Below the pieces are notes generated by a model. That model was given only the letters and a program-made list of their open reading frames with translations. It had not been told where the DNA came from and searched no databases. A DNA stretch of 64,000 bases from Halorubrum salinarum. GTDB lineage: Archaea > Halobacteriota > Halobacteria > Halobacteriales > Haloferacaceae. A program made the position numbers and the translations under genes. Shown here piece after piece: positions 42,358 to 50,511 of the stretch (within the stretch, counting starts at the first letter, position 1; every line of letters begins with the position of its first letter). The stretch is from contig NZ_CP053941.1 of assembly GCF_013267195.1 (NCBI RefSeq), positions 124,001-188,000 of the forward strand, read 5' to 3'.

Positions 42358-43287
42358 ATGAGTACCGAGGTGACCCGCCGCCGGGCGTGGGTGATGGCCG
42401 CCCGGCCCCAGACGCTCCCGGCCGCGGCCGCGCCGGTGATCGTCGGCGTCGGGCTGGCGCTCGCCGACGGGGTGTTCGCCCCGCTGCCCGCGCTGGCGGC
42501 GCTCGTGGGGGCGGCGCTGATCCAGGTCGGGACGAACTTCGCGAACGACTACTACGACGCGATCCAGGGCGCCGACACCGACGACCGCGAGGGGTTCACC
42601 CGCGTCGTCGCCAGCGGCCTCATCGAACCGGCGGAGGTGAAGCGGGCGATGTGGCTCACCTTCGCGGCCGCCATCGGCGTCGGCACCTACCTCGTCGCCG
42701 TCGGCGGCGTCCCGATACTCGTGATCGGACTCGCCTCCGTCGCGGCCGGCATCGCCTACACCGGCGGGCCGTACCCGCTCGGCTACCACGGGCTCGGCGA
42801 CCTCTTCGTGTTCGTCTTCTTCGGCGTGATCGCGGTGACGGGGACGTACTACGTCCAGGCGGCCGCGCTCCTCGCCGGGTGGTTCCCGGTCGGGGTGCCC
42901 GGTGAGACCGTCACCGTCGGGGCCGCGGTCGCGAGCCTCCCGATCGCCGCGCTGTCGACGAACATCCTCGTCGTCAACAACCTCCGCGACCGCGAGGAGG
43001 ACGCCTCGACCGGCAAGCGCACGCTCGCGGTCCGCTTCGGCTACCGGTTCGCCCGCGGCGAGTACCTCGCGATGCTCGCCCTCGCGTACCTCGCCCCGCT
43101 GTGGTTCGTCGCGCGCGGGGACGGCCTCGCGGCGCTGCTCCCGTTCGTCACGCTCCCGCTGGCGGCGACCGTCGCGCGGACCGTGTTGACCGAGACCTCC
43201 GGCGAGGCGCTCAACCCAGCGCTCGAATCGACCGGCAAACTGCTCGCCGCGTACGCGGTCGCGTTCGCGGTCGGCCTGGCGGTGTGA
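42358..43287 (+). CDS. menA: 1,4-dihydroxy-2-naphthoate polyprenyltransferase
   Basis: 309 residues, eight or nine helices of the UbiA family. The first Asp-rich site NFANDYYDAIQGAD lies at about 61-74 and the second NNLRDREEDASTGKRTLAV near 207-225; both bind magnesium and the prenyl diphosphate. It attaches the isoprenoid tail in menaquinone synthesis. The stop overlaps the GTG of menC, so the genes are coupled. Confidence 0.93.
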   Translation: MSTEVTRRRAWVMAARPQTLPAAAAPVIVGVGLALADGVFAPLPALAALVGAALIQVGTNFANDYYDAIQGADTDDREGFTRVVASGLIEPAEVKRAMWLTFAAAIGVGTYLVAVGGVPILVIGLASVAAGIAYTGGPYPLGYHGLGDLFVFVFFGVIAVTGTYYVQAAALLAGWFPVGVPGETVTVGAAVASLPIAALSTNILVVNNLRDREEDASTGKRTLAVRFGYRFARGEYLAMLALAYLAPLWFVARGDGLAALLPFVTLPLAATVARTVLTETSGEALNPALESTGKLLAAYAVAFAVGLAV

Positions 43288-44441
43288 CCGACGACGACAC
43301 GCGCGGCGAGGGGCCGGCCCGGACCGTTCGACACCGACCGTTCGCGCTCGACCTGACCCGTCCCCTCGGCACCGCCCGCGGGGAGATCGGCCGCCGGGAG
43401 GGATTCGTGGTCACCGTCGAGCGCCGGAACGGTGGAGGCGGCGCGGTCGGCCTCGGCGAGGCGACGCCGCTCCCGGGGTGGACGGAGTCGCGGGAGGCCT
43501 GCGAGACCGCGCTCGACGGCCTCGGCGGCCGGGGAGAAGTCGAGTCGCCCGCGGAGGCGCTGGACGCGGCGTCGACGCCGGCCGCGCGCCACGGCGTCTC
43601 GCTCGCGGTCGCCGACGCCGCGGCCCGCGAGCGCGGACGGCGCCTCGCGGCTCACCTCGCGGACGCGGCCGGCGTCGGCGCCGCCCCCGCGGACGCGGTC
43701 CCGGTCAACGCGACCGTCGGGGACGGCTCGCCGGCGGAGACCGCCGCCGACGCGAGGCGCGCGGTCGAGGCGGGGTTCGACTGTCTGAAAGTGAAGGTCG
43801 GCGCCCGCGACGTCGACGCCGACATCGAGCGCGTCCGCGCCGTCCGGGAGGCCGTCGGCGACGCGGTCGCGCTCCGCGCCGACGCGAACGGCGCGTGGGA
43901 CCGCGAGACGGCGTCCCGCGCGCTGGACGCGTTGGCCCCCTTCGACCTCGCGTACGTCGAACAGCCGCTCCCGCCGGACGACCTCGACGGCTTGGCGGCG
44001 CTTCGCCGGGGCGACCCGTCCGACGGCGGCGGAGGCGACGATGGCGGCGGAGGCGACGACGGCGGCGGTGTCCCGATCGCCGCCGACGAGTCGGTCGCGG
44101 CCCGCGGGATCGACGCGGTGCTCGGCGCGGGCGCGGCCGACGCGGTCGTGCTCAAGCCGATGGCGCTCGGGGGGCCGGACCGCGCGCTCGCGGCCGCGCT
44201 GCGGGCGCGGGAGTCCGGCGTCGAGCCGGTCGTCACCACCACGATCGACGCGGTGGTCGCGCGGACGGCCGCCGTCCACGTCGCGGCCGCGGTCCCGGAC
44301 GTGTCGCCCTGCGGCCTCGCGACCGCGTCGCTGCTCGACGGCGACCTGGCGCCGGACCCCTGCCGGGTCGAGGGCGGTCGGATCGCTGTCCCGACCGGTC
44401 CCGGACTCGCCGGCGGCGCGTTCGACGACCTGCGGCGGTAG
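43284..44441 (+). CDS. menC: o-Succinylbenzoate synthase
   Basis: 385 residues of the enolase superfamily. The KVKVG lysine pair lies at about 170 (FDCLKVKVGARD), metal-ligand segments are ALRADANGAWD (near 195) and AYVEQPLPP (near 222), and AADES and the VLKPMALGGP lysine follow. It dehydrates SHCHC to o-succinylbenzoate. Start is GTG 43284. An 18-base tandem repeat (44025-44069) inserts a GGGGDD loop between two barrel strands, near the active-site end. Confidence 0.9.
   Translation: MTDDDTRGEGPARTVRHRPFALDLTRPLGTARGEIGRREGFVVTVERRNGGGGAVGLGEATPLPGWTESREACETALDGLGGRGEVESPAEALDAASTPAARHGVSLAVADAAARERGRRLAAHLADAAGVGAAPADAVPVNATVGDGSPAETAADARRAVEAGFDCLKVKVGARDVDADIERVRAVREAVGDAVALRADANGAWDRETASRALDALAPFDLAYVEQPLPPDDLDGLAALRRGDPSDGGGGDDGGGGDDGGGVPIAADESVAARGIDAVLGAGAADAVVLKPMALGGPDRALAAALRARESGVEPVVTTTIDAVVARTAAVHVAAAVPDVSPCGLATASLLDGDLAPDPCRVEGGRIAVPTGPGLAGGAFDDLRR
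44025..44069 (+). repeat. 18-base tandem repeat inside menC
   Basis: Two units of 18 bases (44025-44042 and 44043-44060, differing at the last base) and half a third encode GGGGDD copies. The insertion lies before VPIAADES and probably forms a surface loop. Confidence 0.85.
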
Positions 44442-44512
44442 CGCGACGGGGGCGGACCCGCCGCTCGCCGCAGGGGGACGGACTTTTCACCGCGACCGGC
44501 GAACGGAGGGGT

Positions 44513-44965
44513 ATGAGCGAGTGGACCGACGCCATCGTCGGCGAGCGGATGACCGTCGACAACCAGTTCAACGAGCGCGTCGCGGCGTCGCGCTTCTCCA
44601 GCCAGGAGTGGGGACTGATCATGACGGCCACCGAGTTCGAGATCGAGAACGCCGACGACCCGGAGGCCGCCCGCGTCGTCGCGGACACGTCGAGCCTGCC
44701 CGCGATCATGCCCGAACTGGAGAACCTCCGGTCGCAGATGGCGGGCATGGGCGGCGCCCCCGGCGGCGACTCGGGCGGCTCCGGCGGCGGGGTCGTCGAC
44801 TCGATCAAGGGCGCGCTCGGACTCGGGGGTGGCGGCGGCGGTGGGCCGTCCGACGAGGAACTGGAGGCCGCCGAGCGGCTCGTCCAAGAGTACGCCGACG
44901 AGCTACAGGCGCACTTAGAGGAGGTCGGGAAGTGGGAACAGGTCCGCGTCGCGTATCAGGAGTAG
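44513..44965 (+). CDS. DUF5799 family protein
   Basis: 150 residues starting MSEWTDAIVGERMTVDNQFNERVAA. The N-terminal 80 residues (FSSQEWGLIMTATEFEIEN) are the conserved DUF5799 core; a Gly-rich linker at about 80-120 and a C-terminal helix follow. Unknown function, found across haloarchaea. An acttttcac box at about 44482-44489 lies 25-30 bases upstream. Confidence 0.8.
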   Translation: MSEWTDAIVGERMTVDNQFNERVAASRFSSQEWGLIMTATEFEIENADDPEAARVVADTSSLPAIMPELENLRSQMAGMGGAPGGDSGGSGGGVVDSIKGALGLGGGGGGGPSDEELEAAERLVQEYADELQAHLEEVGKWEQVRVAYQE

Positions 44966-44998
44966 CGGGGCGGCCGAGGCGCGGGGCCGACGCCGGGG

Positions 44999-45148
44999 TT
45001 ACTTCAGGTCGCTGCCGCGGAACAGCGTCAGCTCCTCCGCCTCGTAGATGTTGATCAGTTCGCTCACGATCTCGTCGTACTCCTCGTCGTCGACCCGGAG
45101 CGCGTCGAGCCGCTCGACCGTCTCCTCGTCGAGGTGGATCTGGGGCAT
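44999..45148 (-). CDS. DUF7557-type small protein
   Basis: 49 residues: MPQIHLDEETVERLDALRV and then a YDEIVSELINIYEAEEL helix. The N-terminal strand followed by two helices resembles a ribbon-helix-helix antitoxin or DNA binder. No toxin gene sits beside it. The aataaaaaat stretch upstream (about 45171-45181) suits a promoter. It converges with the DUF5799 gene. Confidence 0.75.
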   Translation of the reverse strand: MPQIHLDEETVERLDALRVDDEEYDEIVSELINIYEAEELTLFRGSDLK

Positions 45149-45255
45149 ACTCGGCGGTTGGTCGGCGGGGGAATAAAAAATGTCGACGGGCGTGATCCCT
45201 GACGGCGTCGCCGAGGCGGACTCGGTTCGCGGCGCTCGGCGCAGCGTCAGTCGCG

Positions 45256-47400
45256 TCACTCGGACTCGCTGCGGAGTTCGCTCGGGTCGCCGATGTCGGA
45301 CTCGTCGGTCGCGAGCGCCTTCCGAGCCGATGCTTCGATGTCCTCGACGGTGAGATCGACTGTCGGGGGCACGAACTGACCGTTGAGGAACAGCGTGGTG
45401 TCGGGCTCGGCCGAGCAATCGGCCACCACTTCCGAGGAGAGAATCGGCCGCTCCGTCGGGTCGCGTCCGACGAGCCGTGTCTTCTCGTCGAAACAGTCGT
45501 AGACGATCTGATACTCCGCCCCGAGCCACGAAGCCGGGGAAAGTACCGTTCGCCAGGTGACCCGGTGTTGTGACTCCGAGACCGACTCAATAGAGATGAG
45601 CCTCGGCGTCGGAGGATCCGGGGGCATCACGTTGGTGGAGCAGTTCCCCGCGAAGCGGACCGGGGGGTGACTGGGAAGCCGTAGCGTCGCGAGGGCCGTG
45701 TCGAGCGGAAGGCCTTCGGCGGCGAGCAGTTCGATCGCGGTTCGAAGCTGGTCCGCCGGGAGGTGACCGTCGATCACCGCGGCCCCGGTGCCGCCGCGGC
45801 GGACCGTGTCGACGGCGACGGCGGGACGTGAGCTTCCCTCGAAGACGCTGACGGCCGGAGCCGATCGGCCGTCGGCCGCCGGGTAACGAGGGAGGTCGTC
45901 CGCGACCGGCAGGCCTTCGCGAACGGGGAGATCGGAGTACAACAGGTCGATCGACGGGTCCGACAGCGCGTCCGCGACGGAGTCCGAAGTCGGCGTTCCG
46001 ATAACCGAGAGCGACCCGACGCGGGCCGGCGTCGACGGGCTCGTGAGCGCCTCGCGCAGTCGCCGGGCTCGCTCATCGGACCGGATGAGGAGGGTGACGT
46101 TCGCGTCTCCGGCGTCCGGGGGCGTCCGCCGAAGTTCGTGTTCGTACGCCGCCGGGAGCGCCGCGGCGGTCCACTCCGGTATCGGATCCAGGGCGGGAAC
46201 CGAGTCGCCCTCGCGGGAGGAGAGCGATCGGCTGCCGGTCGGCCGGTCCGCCGTCGTGACTCCGACCGGATCCCCCGAGCGAACCCCCTCGGCGGAGCCA
46301 CGGACTCGAATCGGCGCGAGGACGTGCGCGAGGTGCGGCAGGAGCTCGGCCCCTTCGGGGCCGGGACGGAGTACCGCTTCCGTCGCCCACTCGGGAGCGT
46401 ACGGTTCGACGGTTTCCGCGTCGACTTCCAGGAACTCCATCAGCCGTTCGCTCAGCGAGAGATCGTCCAGGTTCGGCGGGTAAAACGGCAGTTGCGGGCC
46501 GACTAGGTCGTACTCCACCCTGTCGGAGATCGTGTAGCCGTCGGTCCGCACGAGCGTGTCGAGGAAGAACCACGTGCGAAGCAGGTCCGTTGCCCGCTCT
46601 TCGAGCCGGTGGCCGTCGGTGGGAAGCCGCTCCGTGTACCCGTTGTCGAGCCGGACGGCCGGCGCCTCGCCGATCGTCATCCGGGCCCCGAGGTAGTAGG
46701 CGAGCGTCGAGAGGCGGTACACGTCGGCGTACGTCGGTCGGACGACTACCTCGAGGCCCGTGTCCGGGACGGTCAGCGGGCTCGGGATTTCGAGCGACTC
46801 CCCTCGGCGGATGCGGGGCGGGTACCCGCGAAGCGTCGGCCAGGACCGCTCCGCCGAAAACTCTCTGATGGACGATCCCAGCACCGACACCGCCTCCGCG
46901 AGGGCTTCCGGGTCGTCCGGGACGGTGATCGTCGCCTCCGGACGGGTATGGAGCGAGCGGGCGCCGAGGGAGACGGTCGCGGGACGGTCCAGCGATATCT
47001 CGACCGATTCCGGTCCCTCGACGCCGCTGACCGACAGCTCCGCGTCTTCGACCCTGAGGGTCGACTTCACTGCGCCCGTGGTCTCGACACAGTACGATCC
47101 CCGCGGGAATTCCGTCGGGTCGTTCGGGCGCTCGACGAACTCGCCCTCGGCGTCGCGCACGACGATCGACGTGTACGCCGGGACGACGAGCGACGTCGCC
47201 TCGAAGCTGACGGCGTTGTCGACCGGAGAGGGGAACAGCGCCGGGAGCGCCGGCGAGAGCTCCGGCTCGCGGTCGACATGGAACTGCATCTCCTCGCCCT
47301 CGATCACGTCGCGGACCGTGAGCGTCGTCCCGTCGACCTCGAACCCGATACGCTCGTCCGAAACCCCGTCTTTCACGAGCTTATTTTGGTTCGCCAACAC
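45256..47400 (-). CDS. Large haloarchaeal protein of unknown function, possible degenerate CHAT-like domain
   Basis: 714 residues, GTG start at 47400 (VLANQNKLVK). The first 180 residues are strand-rich (TLTVRDVIEGEEMQFHVD, SLHTRPEATITVPDD), the middle helical (DVYRLSTLAYYLGARMTIGEAP near 225). The last third begins VTLLIRSDERARRLREAL and ends LLAAEGLPLDTALATLRL near 588. That order resembles CHAT peptidases I remember from haloarchaea, but the His-containing motif reads LLYSDLPV and the Cys motif VSVFEGS, so catalytic residues look missing. No signal or membrane helix. This is my weakest family call. Confidence 0.45.
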   Translation of the reverse strand: MLANQNKLVKDGVSDERIGFEVDGTTLTVRDVIEGEEMQFHVDREPELSPALPALFPSPVDNAVSFEATSLVVPAYTSIVVRDAEGEFVERPNDPTEFPRGSYCVETTGAVKSTLRVEDAELSVSGVEGPESVEISLDRPATVSLGARSLHTRPEATITVPDDPEALAEAVSVLGSSIREFSAERSWPTLRGYPPRIRRGESLEIPSPLTVPDTGLEVVVRPTYADVYRLSTLAYYLGARMTIGEAPAVRLDNGYTERLPTDGHRLEERATDLLRTWFFLDTLVRTDGYTISDRVEYDLVGPQLPFYPPNLDDLSLSERLMEFLEVDAETVEPYAPEWATEAVLRPGPEGAELLPHLAHVLAPIRVRGSAEGVRSGDPVGVTTADRPTGSRSLSSREGDSVPALDPIPEWTAAALPAAYEHELRRTPPDAGDANVTLLIRSDERARRLREALTSPSTPARVGSLSVIGTPTSDSVADALSDPSIDLLYSDLPVREGLPVADDLPRYPAADGRSAPAVSVFEGSSRPAVAVDTVRRGGTGAAVIDGHLPADQLRTAIELLAAEGLPLDTALATLRLPSHPPVRFAGNCSTNVMPPDPPTPRLISIESVSESQHRVTWRTVLSPASWLGAEYQIVYDCFDEKTRLVGRDPTERPILSSEVVADCSAEPDTTLFLNGQFVPPTVDLTVEDIEASARKALATDESDIGDPSELRSESE

Positions 47401-47521
47401 GTATGAGCGTGTCGATAATCACCGGGTTCCGGGATTCTGAAACGTGTTCCGAGATTTCACGCACCCCGACTAATTTCGTCCTGACAACAATGTTAACACG
47501 GCTCCGCGCGGAACGAATGCC

Positions 47522-48559
47522 ATGAACGATGCCGGGTCGGAGCCGATCGAACGGGCCCTCGCGGCGGCGTTTCCGGACCGGGCCGTGGACCGGTTGACGG
47601 GCGTCGGCCCCTCGTGGAACGGCGCCAACGAGACGGTGGGCGTCGTCTTCGCCGACGGTGGCCGGGTGTTCCTCAAGGTCGCGCTGGCCGACGAGAGCCG
47701 CCGGATCGCCCGGGAGCGCGCCGTACTCCGGTACGTCGCGGAACACGGGCCCCTCCCGGTCCCCGAGGTATTGGGGGCCGAGCCCGACGGCGACCCGGCG
47801 TACCTCGCGACGGCGCCGGCGCCCGGCCGAGGGCTGTTGGACGCCTACGAGGCGGCGAGCGACGACGAGCGCGAGCGACTGCTCCGCCGCGTCGGGGACG
47901 CGCTCGCCGCGCTCCACGCCGACCGGTTCCCGGACCACGGGGAGATAGTCGGGGCAGGCACGGAGCGCGGGAGCGCGGCGGAGCGCGCGGCGACCGCGGA
48001 GAAAGCAATGTCCGCGGGACCCGACGGGCCAACCGGACTCTCCATAGAGTTCGCGCCGTGGTCCGACGTGCTGCTCGCGACGATCGAGCAGACCCGGGAG
48101 ATCGGTACCTCCGAGCGACTCGCGGGCCACTACGACGCGGTGATCGACTGCGTCCGCGCGAACCGGGGGACGCTCGACGAGGCGCCGGCCGCGCTGCTCC
48201 ACGGCGACGTCACGAAGCCGAACCTCTTCATCGACGCCGACGCGGTGGCGGCGATCGACTGGGAGCTGTCCCACGTCGGCGACCCGGCGCGGGACCTCGT
48301 CCGCGCGGAGGACCAACTGCTCAACGGCTTCGACTCGACCGGTCCGGAGCGGTTCGCCGCCGCCCTCCGCGAGGGGTACCGCGAGCGGGCCGGGGGGCTC
48401 CCGGCGGGGTTCGAGCGGCGGCGCCCCGTCTACGAGGTCGTCAGGATGCTCGGCCGGTCGGGCTTCGTCGACCAGTGGGCGACGTACCTCGACGAGCCGG
48501 TCGACGCCCTGATCGAACGCGCGGACGCCGAGTTACGGGCGCGGCTTGACGCAGTCTGA
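47522..48559 (+). CDS. Aminoglycoside phosphotransferase-fold kinase
   Basis: 345 residues. The ATP-binding region includes GRVFLKVALADESRR (about 46-60), the catalytic loop is LLHGDVTKPNLF (about 223-234) and the metal motif is AIDWELSHVGDPARDL (about 242-257). This APH/choline kinase fold phosphorylates small molecules; the substrate is unknown and antibiotic resistance is not implied. It is divergent from the 714-residue protein. Confidence 0.88.
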   Translation: MNDAGSEPIERALAAAFPDRAVDRLTGVGPSWNGANETVGVVFADGGRVFLKVALADESRRIARERAVLRYVAEHGPLPVPEVLGAEPDGDPAYLATAPAPGRGLLDAYEAASDDERERLLRRVGDALAALHADRFPDHGEIVGAGTERGSAAERAATAEKAMSAGPDGPTGLSIEFAPWSDVLLATIEQTREIGTSERLAGHYDAVIDCVRANRGTLDEAPAALLHGDVTKPNLFIDADAVAAIDWELSHVGDPARDLVRAEDQLLNGFDSTGPERFAAALREGYRERAGGLPAGFERRRPVYEVVRMLGRSGFVDQWATYLDEPVDALIERADAELRARLDAV

Positions 48560-48585
48560 CCGCGGCGGGGAGTCGGCCGCCCGGC

Positions 48586-49383
48586 TCAGCGGTTCCACGC
48601 CGCGTCTTCCGGGTCGATCTGTCGCTCGCCCGGATCGAGCGCGTCGATGGCGTCGAGGTCGGACTCGGGCAGGTCGATGTCGAGCGCGCGGAGGTTCTCG
48701 CGGACGTGGTCGCCGCGCGCCTTCGGGATCGGGGCGACGCCGCGGTCGAGCGCCCACGCGAGTGCGACGACCGCGGGCGAGCAGTCGTTCCGCTCCGCGA
48801 TCGCGGCGACCTCCGGGTCGTCGAGGATCTCGCCCCGGCCGAGCGGGGAGTAGCCGACGAGGCGGTGGTCGAACTCGGCAGCGAGCGCGCGCAGTTCCGG
48901 CTGGCGGAACCGCGGGTGGCACTCGACCTGGTGGGCCGCGATCGGCGCGTCGAGGATCTCGCGCGCCTCGCGCAGCAGGTCGGGGGTGAAGTTCGAGACG
49001 CCGACGTGGTCGGTGACGCCCGCGTCGCGGAGGTCGTCGAACGCCGGCAGCGTCGCCTCCGGGTCGTACGCCCGGATCGGCCAGTGGACGTACAGGAGGT
49101 CGACGCGGTCGAGGCCGAGGCGGTCGAGGCTCTCGCGCGCGGTCTCGCGCACGTCGTCGGGCGCGAGGTTCTCCGGGTGGACCTTCGTGGCGACGACCAC
49201 GTCGTCGCGTTCGACGTCGCTCGCCGCGATCCCCGCGCCGACCGCGGCCTCGTTGTCGTACATCTGCGCGGTGTCGACGTGGCGGTAGCCGGCGTCCAGC
49301 GCCGCGGCGACGGTGTCGGTACAGGTCTCGGGGTCGTCGAGCCCGGACGTTCCGAGCCCGATCGACAGGTCGAGCGGTGGCAC
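48586..49383 (-). CDS. Aldo/keto reductase
   Basis: 265 residues. The tetrad residues sit in YRHVDTAQMYDNE (about 41-53, Asp and Tyr), VVVATKVHPE (Lys near 76) and LLYVHWPIRAYD (His near 107); NADPH contacts include APIPKARGDHVREN (near 220). It reduces aldehydes or ketones. The GTG at 49383 follows an AT-rich tttattc box by about 21-27 bases; the long frame beyond that is not coding. It ends 27 bases from the kinase stop. Confidence 0.92.
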   Translation of the reverse strand: MPPLDLSIGLGTSGLDDPETCTDTVAAALDAGYRHVDTAQMYDNEAAVGAGIAASDVERDDVVVATKVHPENLAPDDVRETARESLDRLGLDRVDLLYVHWPIRAYDPEATLPAFDDLRDAGVTDHVGVSNFTPDLLREAREILDAPIAAHQVECHPRFRQPELRALAAEFDHRLVGYSPLGRGEILDDPEVAAIAERNDCSPAVVALAWALDRGVAPIPKARGDHVRENLRALDIDLPESDLDAIDALDPGERQIDPEDAAWNR

Positions 49384-49522
49384 GCGAGACGGTTCCGGCC
49401 GCTGAATAAAAAAGGCGCGCGAGCCGGCACGCCGCGATCCGACGCCCCCGCGCCGGCGCCGCCGCGTCCCGCGCTCCGTCCGGTCCCGCACGCTTAATCC
49501 GTCGCGTCCGTAGGGTGGCCTG

Positions 49523-50467
49523 ATGGCGACCGGTCCCGCGCTCCCCTCGACACCCGAGCCGATCCGGCTCGGCGCATTCGCCGACCCGCTCCTCGTCGAC
49601 CCCGGACCGCGGCTGCTCCGCGCGGTCGTCGCGGCGTACCGCGAGGCCGCGCCGACGCTCGTCGAGCCGAGCGTCGCGGACCTGTCGGGCGGCGCGGGTG
49701 ACAGGGACGCGGACGGCACCGACCCGTCGGGACTCCCGACGCTGAAGGTGCTCGCGGGCGAAAGCGCGGTCGACGACGCGACGGCGGGGTTCCGGTCGGC
49801 GAGCCGGCTCGCGGCGCTGCTCGGCGCCGATGTCGTCGACCTCCGCGTCCTCGACGCGCCGCAGTCGAACCCGGTGCTGGCGGGCGAGGAGATCGGGTTC
49901 GCCCTGGTCGGGAGCGAGGACGGGGTGACGGCGGAGACGACCCGGTGGCACCGCGTCGGCGACGACGCCTCGCTCCGCGAGCGGTACGGGGCGGCGTTCG
50001 GAGACGCCGAGGCGTACGGGCTCCGAACGCCGAGCAGACGACGGGTCTACGAGGGGGTCGCGGCGCGGTGCGACGAGTCGGTCGCGGCGGCGGTGCTCCG
50101 CGCGCTCGACGTGACGGACGACGCGGGCGACACGGTGGACGACGCGGGCGACACGCCGGAGGGTTCGGGCGACGCGAGCGCGGACGGTCCCGACCCGGAA
50201 GCGGCCCGCGTCCGCGCCTACGCGGTCGGGGCCCGCGAGGGCGTCCTCGACCGCGCCCTCCGGCGGGCCTGCGAGGACGCGGGGCTCGGGAGCCCCTCGA
50301 CGTTCACGCGGATAAAGCGGCTCCTGCTGGCGGCCGACCTGATCGAGACGGTCGCCGAGCCGCAGCCGGTCGGGCGACCGCGGGAGCGGCTGGCGCCCCG
50401 CGGCGCGCTCGCCGCGGCCGAGACCCCTGAAGAGACGGTCGCGGCGGTCCGCGACGTGACGGAATAA
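49523..50467 (+). CDS. TbsP-like transcription regulator (DUF5821)
   Basis: 314 residues. PIRLGAFADPLLVDPGPRLLRAV opens the family-specific sensor part, and a winged-helix-like end contains SPSTFTRIKRLLLAADLIETVAEPQPVGRPRERL (key FTRIKRLLLAADL near 256-268). I recognise it as DUF5821, the family of Haloferax TbsP, reported to act with TrmB on gluconeogenic gene control. An acidic DDAGDT-type repeat forms the linker at about 193-210. Targets here are not known. Confidence 0.7.
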   Translation: MATGPALPSTPEPIRLGAFADPLLVDPGPRLLRAVVAAYREAAPTLVEPSVADLSGGAGDRDADGTDPSGLPTLKVLAGESAVDDATAGFRSASRLAALLGADVVDLRVLDAPQSNPVLAGEEIGFALVGSEDGVTAETTRWHRVGDDASLRERYGAAFGDAEAYGLRTPSRRRVYEGVAARCDESVAAAVLRALDVTDDAGDTVDDAGDTPEGSGDASADGPDPEAARVRAYAVGAREGVLDRALRRACEDAGLGSPSTFTRIKRLLLAADLIETVAEPQPVGRPRERLAPRGALAAAETPEETVAAVRDVTE

Positions 50468-50511
50468 GAGAGTTTCCGGGCGGTCCGGCGGCGGATGTCA
50501 GCCCGGACTTG

